Numbered from the stretch's first letter, positions 45,901 to 57,370 are shown. The stretch is 64,000 nt of DNA from Plasmodium coatneyi (GCF_001680005.1 NC_033561.1:124001-188000), one strand, 5' to 3'. The notes: generated by a model from the sequence alone, not told the origin. Program-made: numbers and translations.

Positions 45901-47569
45901 ATGGTAATAGCAGGAGCGCAACAGGTTCGCCATACTATGTTAAAAAAAGTGGAATACGCATAAATGTTATGAAAACTATAACACTTCCAACATGTGTATA
46001 TACATACACATATATATATACATATAAATGTATATGTATATATATGTATGTACTTATATATGTATATATACTTGCAACATGTGTATATACATACGCATAC
46101 ATATATATATAACATATATATGTATGCGTATGTATGTGTGCATGCATGAACTACTTATGTATGTATACCATGTTCAAACTAATTGTTTCTTATGTACCTA
46201 TAGGATTCGAGTACATTACCTTCAGCTGTAATATATCAAGAACTCCAACAAGCAGATCGTTCCCGTGCTGATATACCCCCGAACCCTGTAGTGAGGCAAT
46301 TACTGAATATACAAATGAGTAATAATGGTAAAGCTGATTCTGTTATTGCAGCTTGGAATTTAGCAGCTCAGAAGAATGGACAGGGGGATGAGGAACTATA
46401 TAAAAAGTATTGCCCCTTTTTCTATTATTGGATGGGGAGTACGTTACCACCCAATTCCGATCGTACTTGGTTCGCAGGTGCTATGAATGGAATTTACGGA
46501 ACATTAGAGACGTTGAGTGTTCAAAATGCTTGCCCAAAAATAAACACCAATAACAACATTGATTGGAACCTTTTCCAAAAAAGGAGGACAGTATTTGATT
46601 ATTACTATGACTACCAAACTATATACGACGCATTACCGTCGCCTGATAAGAAATGGTGTGAAAGTGAACATAAAGATTATCTAACAGCGGTTTCCACAGT
46701 TTATGGTACTGTTACTGCAGGTTGTAATCCTGATAAGGACTATGGTGACCTATATTGTGCCGAATATAATGATAAACTGTCTACAGACAACAAATACCAG
46801 AAATTGTTAAAACAAAACTGTGCTGCAGCGGCAATTGAACAGGAAACTGTAGAAGATACAGTGGAAGGGGAAACTTCCTCTTCGGGGAGCAAGAACAACA
46901 GCATCGCTCCTGCTGCTATATTGGGCACACTAGGTACGATAAGCCTACCAGCAGTTTTGTGCGCTTTCTTCCTCTACAAAGTAAGTAATAACTACAATAA
47001 CAATTACAACAATTATTCCCCCTGCGATTAGAAAAAAATATATATATATACATAGAACATAATATATGTATGTCCAAATACATGTAAGTACACATATACA
47101 ACATATGTATATATATATATTATATACTATATATAATACATATTTTTATCCTTCATTTCATATTTTTCCTTTCGTTTTTTTTTTCCTCTCTTCCTTTCAG
47201 TACGGCCTCCTACCTTCTTGGTTCCAGAACAAATTTAAAGGACAAATCAGGAAAAAAGGAATGGTTGAACACGACTTTGATATGCTCACAGAAGACAGCT
47301 CAACAATAGTACCATCAACAGGATTCGACTCCGCAACGGACGACTCAACTGTAACTTCCACCACAATAGCAGATTTTACAGATGCATCTACTATATATAG
47401 TGGACAACCCAGAAGAGGAACAAGAACAGGAGCAGGAACAAGTAATAATACAAGGCACCAACAACAACAACATCAGCGACAAAGACAACCACAACAACAG
47501 AGACATCAAAGACAGCAAAGGAACAACAGGAACGAAGAAAAGAGAAATATAACGTATCATCAAATGTAA
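45901..47569 (+). CDS. kir: KIR variant protein
   Basis: Exons: 45901-45924 (MVIAGAQQ, donor CAG|GTTCGC), 46204-46980 (259 codons) and 47201-47569 (122 codons plus stop), phase 0; about 389 residues. Exon 2 begins DSSTLPSAVIYQEL, has AAWNLAAQKNG where other KIRs have a Cys, then CPFFYYWMGSTLPP, VFDYYYDYQTIYDAL, and the membrane segment (AILGTLGTISLPAVLCAFFLYK). Exon 3 begins YGLLPSWFQNKFKGQI, with a long Gln/His/Arg tract (HQQQQHQRQRQPQQQRHQRQ) before the end NITYHQM; it is the longest cytoplasmic tail here. Confidence 0.88.
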
Positions 47570-48730
47570 CCTCACATGTAACACCTAGGAAAAGGATGCC
47601 TCCCCTGATATGGCATAAATAACACCGCGCACGCAGTTCATACCATCCAGAAATAGGTTGATATTTCTTTCTTTCCTCCTTCTTTCCTTTTCTTCTTTTC
47701 TTTTTTTTTCGTATGGTACAGAAGTGTTTACGCTCATGTGCAATTAATAGAGCCCAAGGAATTCCTTACCTTATTTTGACTTGTTGGTAAATTCTTTTTT
47801 ACTGAACATCTAAAATGTTCATTAGTTTTTTTTCTTGTTATAGGTTTTTTACCTCCATAACAATATTTGTCTTTGTAAATTTTTTTACTTCCATCATTTT
47901 CATTTTTTTTCCCATTTTCCTCCTAAGGTCCTATTATGGACATTTGAAAAGTGTTTCAAATTGTGCGCGGGGGTTCGCAGTGGTTAATCCCCTCCTTTTT
48001 TTTGACAATTTTTTCTGTTTGACAAAATTTACATTGATGCATTTCTTTTTCTTTTTTGACAAATTTTTTTTTTTTTTTTGTGCAATTTTTTCTGTGTGAC
48101 AAATTTATATATTAGGGCATTTTTTTTGGACATCTTTTTTTTTTTACTAATATTGTACTTTAATTCGAATAAACACACAAGAAATGAGGCGCAGCTTCCC
48201 TTTCCCTTCTGTGAAGAACATTGTGTAATTTTGCACTTTATATATGAATTGCGCATCTAAAAGATGTGTAACACAAGAAGAGGAGCGCGAGAACCTCCGC
48301 GAATTTTTCGCGCACAATTTGGGAGGAGCACTTTTTTCAAATATGTCCATAATTGGACCTTAAAAGAGAAGGAAAAACAAGAAAATTATTAAAATAAAAA
48401 TTATATTTATGCACGAAAAAAAACATTTTAAATAAAAATTTATCAAGTCAAAATTTTATAACAGAATGAATAAGTATTTTTTTTAATTCTTCAATAAAGA
48501 AGAAAATTTTACCAAACAAATCAAAATAAAGTGGGGAAGAAATTTTTTCTTTTCTTCCCGGCTTATATTGACTACACATTGAACATGTAAACAATTTAAT
48601 ACACAAAACGAAAAAAAGAAAATAAAAAAAAGTGAAAAGACATTCCGTTTTTGCACATTTATATGAACTGTGCGTGGTTATTTATGCTTCTTCAGGAAGA
48701 AACATTCATTCAATATTACATTACGATGTG
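47570..48730. other. Tail-to-tail KIR intergenic region with inverted SICAvar-type flanks
   Basis: No gene. 47605-47650 and 48650-48700 are the two KIR 3' flank motifs in opposite orientation. 47700-47975 (plus) and 48290-48620 (minus) are copies of the SICAvar downstream module, pointing at each other. The parts 47920-47975 and 48295-48365 form an imperfect inverted repeat sharing TTATGGACA, TTTGAAAA and CAAATTGTGCGCG. Confidence 0.7.
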
Positions 48731-50277
48731 TTACATGCGACCGTAACCTATATTCTGCCGACTCGGTGTATTCCTTCCTCTTCTGAGTGGTGATCTATCA
48801 TATACGGTAGATTCATCCGTTGAACCGTCAATTGTGGAAGCTTCCTCCGCTGTTGAATAATCTGTTCCATATTCTGTACAGGAGTCCCCTGAGAATGATG
48901 CGTTTAAGTCTTTCCTCACAAACCTTTTTCTGCTGCTTTCCCCAGAGAGGGTGTTACGTATTCCAGAAAATATAGATGTGTACTGAAGAAAGGAAAGCGA
49001 AGAAAGAAAAGAAGGGGAAGGAAGGAAGAATGAAAGGGTGTGTCACATATATAAAACAGCTTATTCTATATTTGTATTTTAAATGGGAAGTTAAATATGC
49101 GGAGAAGTATTATTATTTACGCTATTACTATAAATATAATTATTACCTTATATAAAAAGAAAAGAACTGCAGGCAGTCCTAATAATGCGACGCCAGAAGA
49201 GACAGCAGGTAATATAGCAGCACCAGAATCTGGTTCTTCCCCTTCTTTTCTGTGACTACCACCACCGTCGCTCCCTCCCTTTCCTTCTCCACCAGAAACA
49301 CCATCCACACAATCTTCGCCACTACAACTGCCACTACTACCTGCTTGATTTTGATTGGGGTTTGGTTTGGGTTTTGGTGTACATTTCTGTTCTCTCAGTT
49401 TTTCCAGTTCTGATATTTTCTTCTCACAGTAATCTTTATATTTGTTTTGATTAAACCAGATACAATATTTATCACGTTCGTATGTTGTCCCTTGTGGACA
49501 ACCTTGTTTCACATCATCACATGCTGTTTTAATTTTCTGTAGGTGGTTCTTATATTGTCCAACACAGAGGAAAGTACAGGTGCTAATATGCTCAAGTAAT
49601 TTTTCGTAGTCATAGAAATAATCATATACTATTTTCCTATTCTTGAATTGGTCCTTACTGATCTTATTGCTCCAGTATATTCTGTTACACCCATCCGTGT
49701 ACTCACTTCCAAACTTGGATTTCTCCAGGTGTTCGTAAATTGTTTCTATAACTTCTCCTAGTGGTCCCTTGTTATTCAATGTATCTTTTATTTTATCACC
49801 TATCCAGTAATACAGAAAATAGCAGCGATCTTCATAGTATTGATGGCCCTTGTACATTGTGTACGCGTAACAATAGTTTTTCACAATGTCCTTTGCAGGA
49901 CTTTGATCAACTGTGTATAACTTCAATACTCCTTCTACCAACCCTTCCACTGCTTTTTGGCTCTGACCCTCCATGTGTGTACACCCTATTGCTTTCATGT
50001 CGAATGCTGCATACCTTAATTTTGAGGGTAATTGATTTAAGCATAGTCCATCCTACAAATTGTAAATTAAGATAAAATATAATATATATAATGAGGAGGT
50101 GGAGAAGGATGAGGAGATGGTATATTTCCATGTATTTTTTTTTTTTACATTTTTCTATTGAATTATGATGAACACATGAAGAATATTATTATATATATGT
50201 ATAGTAGTGGTAGCGCATCCACTTGAAATTAAAAAAGAGAACAAATTCCCACGTACTTCACCGTCTCCTGTCACCAT
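48731..50277 (-). CDS. kir: KIR variant protein with an exact CD99-like block
   Basis: Minus-strand exons: 50257-50277 (MVTGDGE, donor GAA|GTACGT), 49147-50052 (302 codons) and 48731-48982 (83 codons plus stop), phase 0; about 392 residues. Exon 2 begins DGLCLNQLPSKLRYAAF, has CYFLYYWIGDKIK, IVYDYFYDYEKLLEH, and a second half with CPQGTTYERDKYC. Its stalk reads CTPKPKPNPNQNQ, SSGSCSGEDC, then DGVSGGEGKGGSDGGGSHRK and EGEE (49234-49305), which I recognise as the CD99 sequence without change. The membrane segment is AVSSGVALLGLPAVLFFLYK. Exon 3 starts YTSIFSGIRNTLSGES, similar to the orphan exon at 735. The CD99-like block is in the same exon as the ectodomain, unlike the gene at 37100. Confidence 0.9.
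49234..49305 (-). other. CD99-identical coding block
   Basis: Twenty-four codons encode D-G-V-S then GGEGKGGSDGGGSHRKEGEE. From memory this is identical to human CD99 across all 24 residues; the KIR at 37100 has one Gly-to-Ser change. Confidence 0.85.
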
Positions 50278-51859
50278 TGTTCATATATATTCTTTGATGT
50301 ATATGTAGCAAATTTATATTAGAATGTGTTCTTTATACATTCGTACAGAGTACATATATGTAAGATCTTTCCCCTGTTCATCCATAATGATTACGAATGT
50401 ACAAGTGTATGATTTCTTCCAGTTGGTTTATAATTATAAACAGGATTATAAAAAAAAAAAATCCTTCTTCTCAATATTATATATGTTGCTCATTTCCCAT
50501 GCAATTATAATATATTTTACACATTCATGTATATCAGGTCATCACATGTACATATAACTAATACGGAAGTATGAACAAGTTGGGGTAAGAAATTGCAAAG
50601 TAAAGAAAGGGAAATATTCAAGCCCCTTCATATACATTCCTTATTCATGCATATTGTTGGATTATGCGTAATTGTTCAACACATCATATTATTATTTATA
50701 TATACTTCCATTATTACATGTATATAGAGAGGAGTGCAAATTTTTTCTTGACGAGAAAAATATATTATCATATATTCATCATTTTATGTTTTATTGCTGT
50801 TCAAAAGAGGGCGGTTAATTATAAATTGTTAACAAATATATTGTGTACAGTTCATATAGAGATTATTTACATCCCCCCTCCAAAATGCGCATATTCACTA
50901 TTACTTAATAAGAAAGGTACACTTATGCAAATAAATGATACAAAAATAATGAAAAAAATTACTTTAATTACATGTGAGAAAGGAAAATGTTACGAATCCT
51001 CATAATAACCTTTTTTGTTTGCAGTACACACTTCCCCCCTTTTCTTCCATAATTGTTGAATAATAATAATTCCTCCTTTCGTTCTTATTTGCTCCCAGAT
51101 AAGAATACTGTAACTTATTCACATATAAGGAATGTGCATGCAGCATTATGTACTATTTGAGCTCCTTTATTCTCTTTAGTGACATACTATATTCTACATA
51201 TGAGTACATACTTCCCTTTGTTAGTTCCTTTTTTTCTCTATTACATAGGATTAGGAAGTTCAGTAAGGTTCAGTGAGGGTCAGGAAGGGTTAGGATGGTT
51301 TGGGTGGAATTCATTTTTTTTATGTGTACTATATTAATAAATATATATATTATTATATATATGAATTATCATCATTACTGCCATTTGTGTAGTCATTTGT
51401 GCGCATTCATTTGTTATGGAATGCATGATAATGATGATGATGATAAATCACAATTTGGAAGGAATAAGAAGGAAAGAAGGAAAGGAAGGTAGTCTAAGGA
51501 AGGAGGGGGTATTAGAAGGAGGGGGTATTAGAAGGACGGGGTATTAGAAAGAGGGGGGTATTAGAAGGAAGGGCGTGTTAGATTGAAGGATTAAGGGATG
51601 GGGAAGGAAAAGAAAGGAAGGAAAGGACGATCTAAGGAGTAAGAAGGAAAGGAAGGAATAAGAAAGAAAAGAAGGAATAAGAAGGAATAAGAAGGAATAA
51701 GAAGGAAAAAGAAGGAAAGAAGGAAGGAGAGAATGCTAATTTTTGCTTCTTACATTTGTATCGACCTGGCGCTCACTTATTTATGTGTTCACGCAGGGAA
51801 GGAAACATTTCACATTCCAAATTTGTTACATACCAATATGTTTTACATTCTAATGTGTG
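50278..51859. other. Intergenic region between KIR genes
   Basis: No gene supported; open frames are AT-rich and unmatched. 51240-51300 has telomere-like words (GGGTTAGGATGGTTTGGG). 51460-51730 is GA-rich with tandem GGAGGGGGTATTAGAAG (about 51500-51570). 51740-51860 is the KIR 3' flank. Confidence 0.5.
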
Positions 51860-53331
51860 TTACATGTTTTGAAAACCTACCATCCTACGACCCGCTGCAT
51901 TATTTGCCCTTGCTCTTCCTTCCCCTCTGGTAGACGGTCTTGTGTACGCAGCAGAAGAACGTAGTGTGGTGGAATTTTCTGTTGAAACTCCTATTGTGGA
52001 AGTATCCGTTGAATATTCTGTTAAGTTGTCTTCTGTGGACGCATCAAATATGCGTCCAGCTGATCTTCTTTCTCTATTACTTCTTCTGTTTTTCCCTCCT
52101 CCAGAATGATTACCAAACCAAGAAGACCATGGTTTATACTGAAGGGAAGGAAGATTGTTAGAGGTGGTGGTAGGTGGTAGGTAGATTGTTACGGGTGGTG
52201 GTTGGCGGAAGGAAGGATGTGTTAGGGTGGTGGTTGGTGGAAGGAAAGAACGGAAGGATGTCTAAGGAGGAAGAAGAATAGAGTCTAAGGGAGGGGAACT
52301 AAAGGAAGGAGGTCTAAGGAAGGAAGGGAAGGAGGTTCTAAGGAGGGAAGTGGAGAAAATATTACTAGTTATAGTAGTATTTTAATTATAACTTTACCTT
52401 ATATAAAAAGAAAGGGACGGCTGTCATTCCGAGTGTGCCGATGATGGAAGAGATGGAAGAAGTGGTGGTGGCAGAACGAACGGCTTTGTCCATTGCTAAG
52501 GATGCTGCTGCAGCTTCAGACTCCTTTGTTTGCTTTGCAGATTTTAAGTCACATGTCAGTTTTGGAAGTTTTGCCGCATCACAATATACGTTGTACTTGT
52601 CTTTAAAATCGTCACAGTAATCCTTATTATTAGTGTCTTCAATTGCGCAATATTGTTGTAATTTTTCACATGCATCAGTAACTTTTTTGCGGTAAATTGA
52701 CCATTTTCCGTTACAATCAGGGTCACCATTCTGGAAGTTCTTTTCTATGCTATTATAGTCGTAGAAATAATCGAATATTGTTTTCATTTCGGGGAGGAGG
52801 TTTTTATTAACATCGCCGTATTCAGTTCTACATTTGTTGTGAGGATTATCTCCCGTCAGCGTAGTGTGAATTTTACTCAAAAGGCTTGAAAATGTATGAT
52901 TATTCTTTAAATCGTTTCCATATTTATCTCCTAACCAATAATAGAAGAACCAGCAAGGTGTGTTTTCATCAGGCTGCGATTTCCTGTCCTGCTTCATCTT
53001 GCATGCGGAACAGTATGCCTTCGCGATATTGGTTGCGTCGTTAATAATTTTTGTACACCCTGCGAAGTTGGTCTGTAATGGAGACTTTAACTGATCAGGT
53101 TGGATACCAGAGTTATTACAGTCGTTCCCATCCGCCCCATTGTATTTATTATAGTACTTTGTTTTGGAAGGTAAATTGTTCGGATCCAGTTCCTACGGGT
53201 GTAATTAATATACATATATATATATATATATATATATGGTGCACCCCTTGTATGTACTTCTGTTCATGTTGTAAAGAAAAGAAGAGGAAGGAACAACTCC
53301 TTTATATTATTTCCCTTACCGATTCTGGCAT
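51860..53331 (-). CDS. kir: KIR variant protein
   Basis: Minus-strand exons: 53320-53331 (MPES, donor TCG|GTAAGG), 52398-53192 (265 codons) and 51860-52138 (92 codons plus stop), phase 0; about 361 residues. Exon 2 begins ELDPNNLPSKTKYYNKYNGA, with a Cys-rich start (CSACKM), CWFFYYWLGDKYG near residue 85, IFDYFYDYNSIEKNF and CAIEDTNNKDYC. The membrane segment is SSISSIIGTLGMTAVPFFLYK. It groups with the KIRs at 17289 and 31362 (same NLPSKTxYYNK and AVRSATTTSSISS stretches). Exon 3 starts YKPWSSWFGNHSGGG, like the orphan exon at 8093, and ends VGFQNM. Its second intron (52139-52397) again holds G/GA-rich minisatellite. Confidence 0.9.
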
Positions 53332-53917
53332 GGTTTATGTGTACAATTCTCTATATGTAATGACTTTATATTGAAATTTTTTGTTTAATTATACATTCAA
53401 AAGAAGGAGAAGTATATGAGAATTTTTGCTTCTTTTATGATTGTAAGTATATGGAATTTTTCACTTCCCTTAATTAGTACACACTGCTTAATTTTCAAAG
53501 GAACATAGTAGTATTCTATGTACATATATATTAAATATCCATGCATATAGTTCATGAAAGGTTAAAAGAGATGTGATGAAGTAATAGAACGAGAAGGAAG
53601 AGAAGTGCATACTCCTTATACACCCTCTATCTATCGTATTATTTAACCTTATGTAATTACTTGGAACACTATACAATTATGTGCCTCATTCAGTTATTAT
53701 TTCTATAAGAACATAATATTTCCTCCCTTTGAACAAAAATATCATGATACATTTATTAATTAATGTGTTTATTTTTGTGCTAAAGGGAATTAATAAAACA
53801 TTTTTTTCAGCATATATAACATAGTACATATATGTGTAGTATACAGTTCATATGCATGTGCATAGAGAGCATACATTCTATCTCCTCCCCTCTCTTTATT
53901 GTGCACACATATTCATA
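53332..53917. other. KIR upstream region
   Basis: AT-rich; no gene seen. Expected to hold the promoter of the KIR at 51860. Confidence 0.45.
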
Positions 53918-54127
53918 CTAAGTAGGATAGCTCAACTCACAAAGTACATTAATGATATATATAACATAAAGAACTGCATACATTATTAATATTGAAATAT
54001 GTGTATTCCTGCAACAGTATCTTGCCATACACCTCTTTCCCATAAGCTTCCAATAATAACAACCTTTCTCTTTTTTATTTCTCCCTCCCCCAGAATGGTT
54101 ATTCATATTAAAGAAAAGTGGTTTATA
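53918..54127 (-). pseudogene. Decayed KIR cytoplasmic exon fragment
   Basis: A splice-acceptor-like CCTTTAG (54128-54134) precedes TATAAACCACTTTTC on the minus strand. The frame gives YKPLFFNMNNHSGGGRNKKE, which matches the opening of KIR last exons (YKPWSSWFGNHSGGGKN at 52138). After that the similarity fades; the frame stops at 53918. There is no ectodomain exon upstream, so this is a remnant. Confidence 0.6.
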
Positions 54128-54755
54128 CTAAAGGAAAAAAAAAAAAAAAAAGAAATGGGGTGTTAGAGGGAAGGACATAAAAATATGAGTTCTACATACA
54201 TATATATATATATGTTATATTCACCATACTTCCCAAAGTACAATGTAATTATTTTTTTTTTTTTTACACACATATATATGAGAAATTTACATATATGTGT
54301 GTGTAGAACCACACAACACAGCACACACATTAATTCACTAATTTAATGTATCCATTCTACATTCGTATCCATTCGTCTAATCTATTCGTGTTCATTCCAT
54401 TCGTTTAATCCATTTGTTTAATCCATTTGTTTAATCCATTCGTTCATTCCATGCATTTATTCCATTCGTTCATACGATGCATTATAATTAGAGGGGTTAA
54501 TGTGTGTACATATATATATACCATATATACATACATGTATACATATACATATATATATATAAAAAGAGGAAAAGTAAGCAATCCCATCATTTTTTAAAAA
54601 AAGTGAATTAATAAATCATACATAACAACAAGATAACAATATAAACAAAATGCACTACCACACGTACCGTACAAACTATTTTAACCTCCCTCATTTATGA
54701 ACTATATACAGCGTCATAGCATAGCATTAATGTTGCACACTAATATAAAGGTTCG
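54128..54755. other. Intergenic region
   Basis: AT-rich with simple repeats, including about seven short tandem units near 54350-54475 (AATCCATTTGTTT / CATTCGTTC). No gene. Confidence 0.5.
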
Positions 54756-55929
54756 TTACTTCTCTTTCGAACCTTCAATTTGTTCAGATTTTTCAGATTT
54801 GTTCTCTGTGAGTTGAACCTTCTGCCCCTGTAAAAATTTACACCCTAATATTTTATTGGACAAATTCCTCCCTTCCTTGGAGAACCAGAATTTTAAAAGT
54901 ACGAAGAAGATTACTAACCCGATGGTTATGCTAACTGTAACTTCGACTATCGAAGAACTAGGCAGTGTCGACCCTGCTCCAATAACAGTGAAAAACGTGC
55001 TTATAGGACTTCCAATCCATGTATAAAAAATAAGAGCAATCAGCAGGAGTACCATCCACTCATGCGTCTTCATTTCACCAGAGAATAATCTACATATAAA
55101 CTTATCATACCAATTCTTAGTTTTTTTACATGGCGCTCCATTCTTTGTTTGGTTCGTTTTCTTCAATTCATTTTTGGGTTGTGATTCTATAGGGAGTTGA
55201 TTAAATGGGTTATTATTTGTTAATGGTGATGTATTTGGTTTGTTCTGATCAGAGGGTGGTGTATTTGGTTTGTTCTGATCAGAGGGTGGTGTATTTGGTT
55301 TGTTCTGATCAGAGGGTGGTGTATTTGGTTTGTTCTGATCAGAGGGTGGTGTATTTGGTTTGTTCTGATCAGAGGGTGGTGTATTTGGTTTGGGGTCCGA
55401 TTTTTTTGATTCACTTTTGGGAAGTGAATTTTTGGAAGATGATTGTTGTAAATCACTTTTGGGTGGTGATTTTTTGAATAGCGAACCAAGTGGGTTTTTT
55501 TTTGTTGGTGATGATGGATTTTTGTTGTTCTTCTTATCAGAAGTTGTAACCTGCTTCGGCGGATGTGGTTTGTCCTGTTTTGTTGCATCACCCACCTTTA
55601 TTAATAATGTTTTTACACCTCCACCAAAGGGATTATTTTTTTCCTTCCCCTGTTCAGTTCCTGCCACATCGGCACTTCTTTTCTTTGATGTGCCTAATGC
55701 ACAAGCCTAAAAAATAAAAAAGGTGGTAAATAGTTAGCATATAAATTGTGGAGCCTATATATAAAAATAAAAAAAACAGAAAAAAATTAAACAAAATAAG
55801 TGTGTTAAATTTTTTTTCTATAGGTGTGTTATATAGTTGTTATTATTATACATGATGGTGATGGTTAGGGTATTGCCATGAGTGAACTAGGAAGGAAAGA
55901 AATAGGAAGAGCTTCGCAGAAGTTGCCAT
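54756..55929 (-). CDS. Signal-peptide, repeat-containing, two-TM protein of unknown function
   Basis: Exon 1 (55852-55929, 26 codons) is a signal peptide: MATSAKLFLFLSFLVHSWQ then YPNHHHH, donor GTATAA. Exon 2 (54756-55706, 316 codons plus stop) begins ACALGTSKKRSADV; total about 342 residues. A Lys/Ser/Pro-rich region is followed by five exact copies of a 10-residue repeat (PNTPPSDQNK). Near the C-terminus are two membrane segments (WMVLLLIALIFYTWIG, about 245-262; VSITIGLVIFFVLLKFW, about 278-296), then a charged Lys/Glu tail. The first exon shares length and the WQYPNxHH end with the gene at 34317. No RxLxE/Q motif is seen. The family is not recognised; secretion to the host cell or vacuole membrane is inferred from the signal peptide, the intron position and the antigen-locus context. 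Confidence 0.85.
55231..55380 (-). repeat. Five perfect 30-bp coding repeats
   Basis: The 30-bp unit beginning GTATTTGGTTTGTTCTGATC on the plus strand is repeated five times with no difference at any base; a partial sixth copy follows at 55381. It encodes the PNTPPSDQNK repeats. Confidence 0.97.
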
Positions 55930-56104
55930 TTTGTTCTCTTCTTTTTTTGCTTCTTTTTATTTTTTTACTTCTTTTTTAATGTAGAAAAAAGGTTTAAAGG
56001 TGGGGCGATGTATTTTTTTTTCTTCTTTTCTTTGTATATTTATTGATTGTGTGATTATTTCCTTTTTTAATGTGAAATGCTTATTACTTCGTTTGCGTGC
56101 ACAT

Positions 56105-56391
56105 ATGATTCAATTTTTTTTTCCTGAGTGTGTTTGTTACATATATATATGTTAAAATGAAGAAAGAATTTAACATTACAACGTACACAATAAAATATGC
56201 ATCTAGAATTTATGATAATTTAGAATAACTGGAAAAAAAAAAAATGATTTCATTATTATATAATTATATTGCAAAAAAAATCAATTAATATGATCAATAT
56301 TCTGCAGGGGGAAGTGGGCCACACTACCCAATTATATGTCGCCTCTTCTTCTAACGGTGTAATAAGTGTAAACTACCTACATTTTGAGCAT
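56105..56391 (-). promoter_or_regulatory. Shared upstream element of the signal-peptide/TM gene family
   Basis: On the minus strand this carries CACCGTTAGAAGAAGAGGCG followed by ACATATAATT and, nearer the gene, TTTAACATATATATATGTAA, the same order as at 33836-34145. It starts about 180 bp before the ATG at 55929. Confidence 0.6.
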
Positions 56392-56984
56392 TAAAAAATT
56401 TTAAATGCAGTTGTATACAACGTTGCGTTGTATATGTGCATAGCGTTGTGTTGTTTGCATGTGTTCACGCTCAAATGTTTTTATTTGCTCATCTCCTATT
56501 TTAGATATAAGGGTGAAAAAAGAACATACTTCAAAATTAGGAGCAATGAGTGGGCCTTTCTTCTTTTTTTTTGCATGTTGCATGTTGTTGGAAGGGGTGG
56601 AATATGTTCTTCTTGTAGGTGCACAACGTTGTGTTCTTTGTGCTCAAAAATTTTTTTTTCTGTATTTTTTTTTTTTGTATTGTTGTAGAAGTTCTGTAAT
56701 TGTTGTGTTGTTGTTCTCTTTATAAGTGTTCAGATACAACAGTGGTGAATATAAATCAGTTAGCAAAAAAAAAAAAAAAAAAAAAAAAAATTGGGTCGGA
56801 TTTTTTTGCATGTTGTTGGAAGGAAGGGAATGGAAGGAATGTTGTTAGGGTGTGGAATGTTCAAGGAAATTGAATTATTTTTCCCTTCCTTCAGGTGTAC
56901 AACGTTGCGTTGTATATGTGCATGTGTTTGCATGCTTGCGTGCTCAAAAAAAAAAAATATTTTTCTGTATTTTTTTTTTTTGTG
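56392..56984. other. Upstream region duplicated at 62250
   Basis: No gene. 56732-56764 is a 33-bp sequence (CAGATACAACAGTGGTGAAT..) found in exact reverse complement at 62332-62364. 56765-56790 is a run of A. Two related blocks (ACGTTGCGTTGTATATGTGC at 56411 and 56900) suggest local duplication. Confidence 0.6.
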
Positions 56985-57265
56985 TTGTTGTTGTTGTGTT
57001 TGTTGTGTTTGTTGTGTTTGTTGTGTTTGTTGTGTTTGTTGTGTTTGTTGTGTTTGTTGTGTTTGTTGTGTTTGTTGTGTTTGTTGTGTTTGTTGTGTTT
57101 GTTGTGTTTGTTGTGTTTGTTGTGTTTGTTGTGTTTGTTGTGTTTGTTGTGTTTGTTGTGTTTGTTGTGTTTGTTGTGTTTGTTGTGTTTGTTGTGTTTG
57201 TTGTGTTTGTTGTTTTTGTTGTGTTTGTTGTGTTTTTTGTTGTGTTTGTTGTGTTTGTGTCACAC
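56985..57265 (+). repeat. 9-bp minisatellite (TTTGTTGTG)n
   Basis: About 28 copies of TTTGTTGTG with very few changes, confined to the last three or four copies. Being a multiple of three it leaves all six frames open, so the long open frames across it are not evidence of a gene. Confidence 0.95.
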
Positions 57266-57370
57266 ATAGTGAGGGAGTGTTTGTTGTTACACTTAGTGGA
57301 GTCAAACTGTGCAGTTTACATTTAGTGAGGGAGTGTGCTTGTGTCACACTTAGTGAAGGAAGGTTGTCAT

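Noticed and set aside
45744..46147. Tyr/Ile/His-rich minus-strand frames
   Set aside because: They are TA/CA microsatellite translated in the KIR first intron.
47950..48010. Pol III-like gene (GGTTCGCAGTGG followed by T8)
   Set aside because: Only a weak B-box resemblance and no A-box; the inverted copy at 48300 does not keep the box.
51240..51310. True telomere repeat array
   Set aside because: Only a few diverged GGGTTAGG-type words; not a regular GGGTT(T/C)A array.
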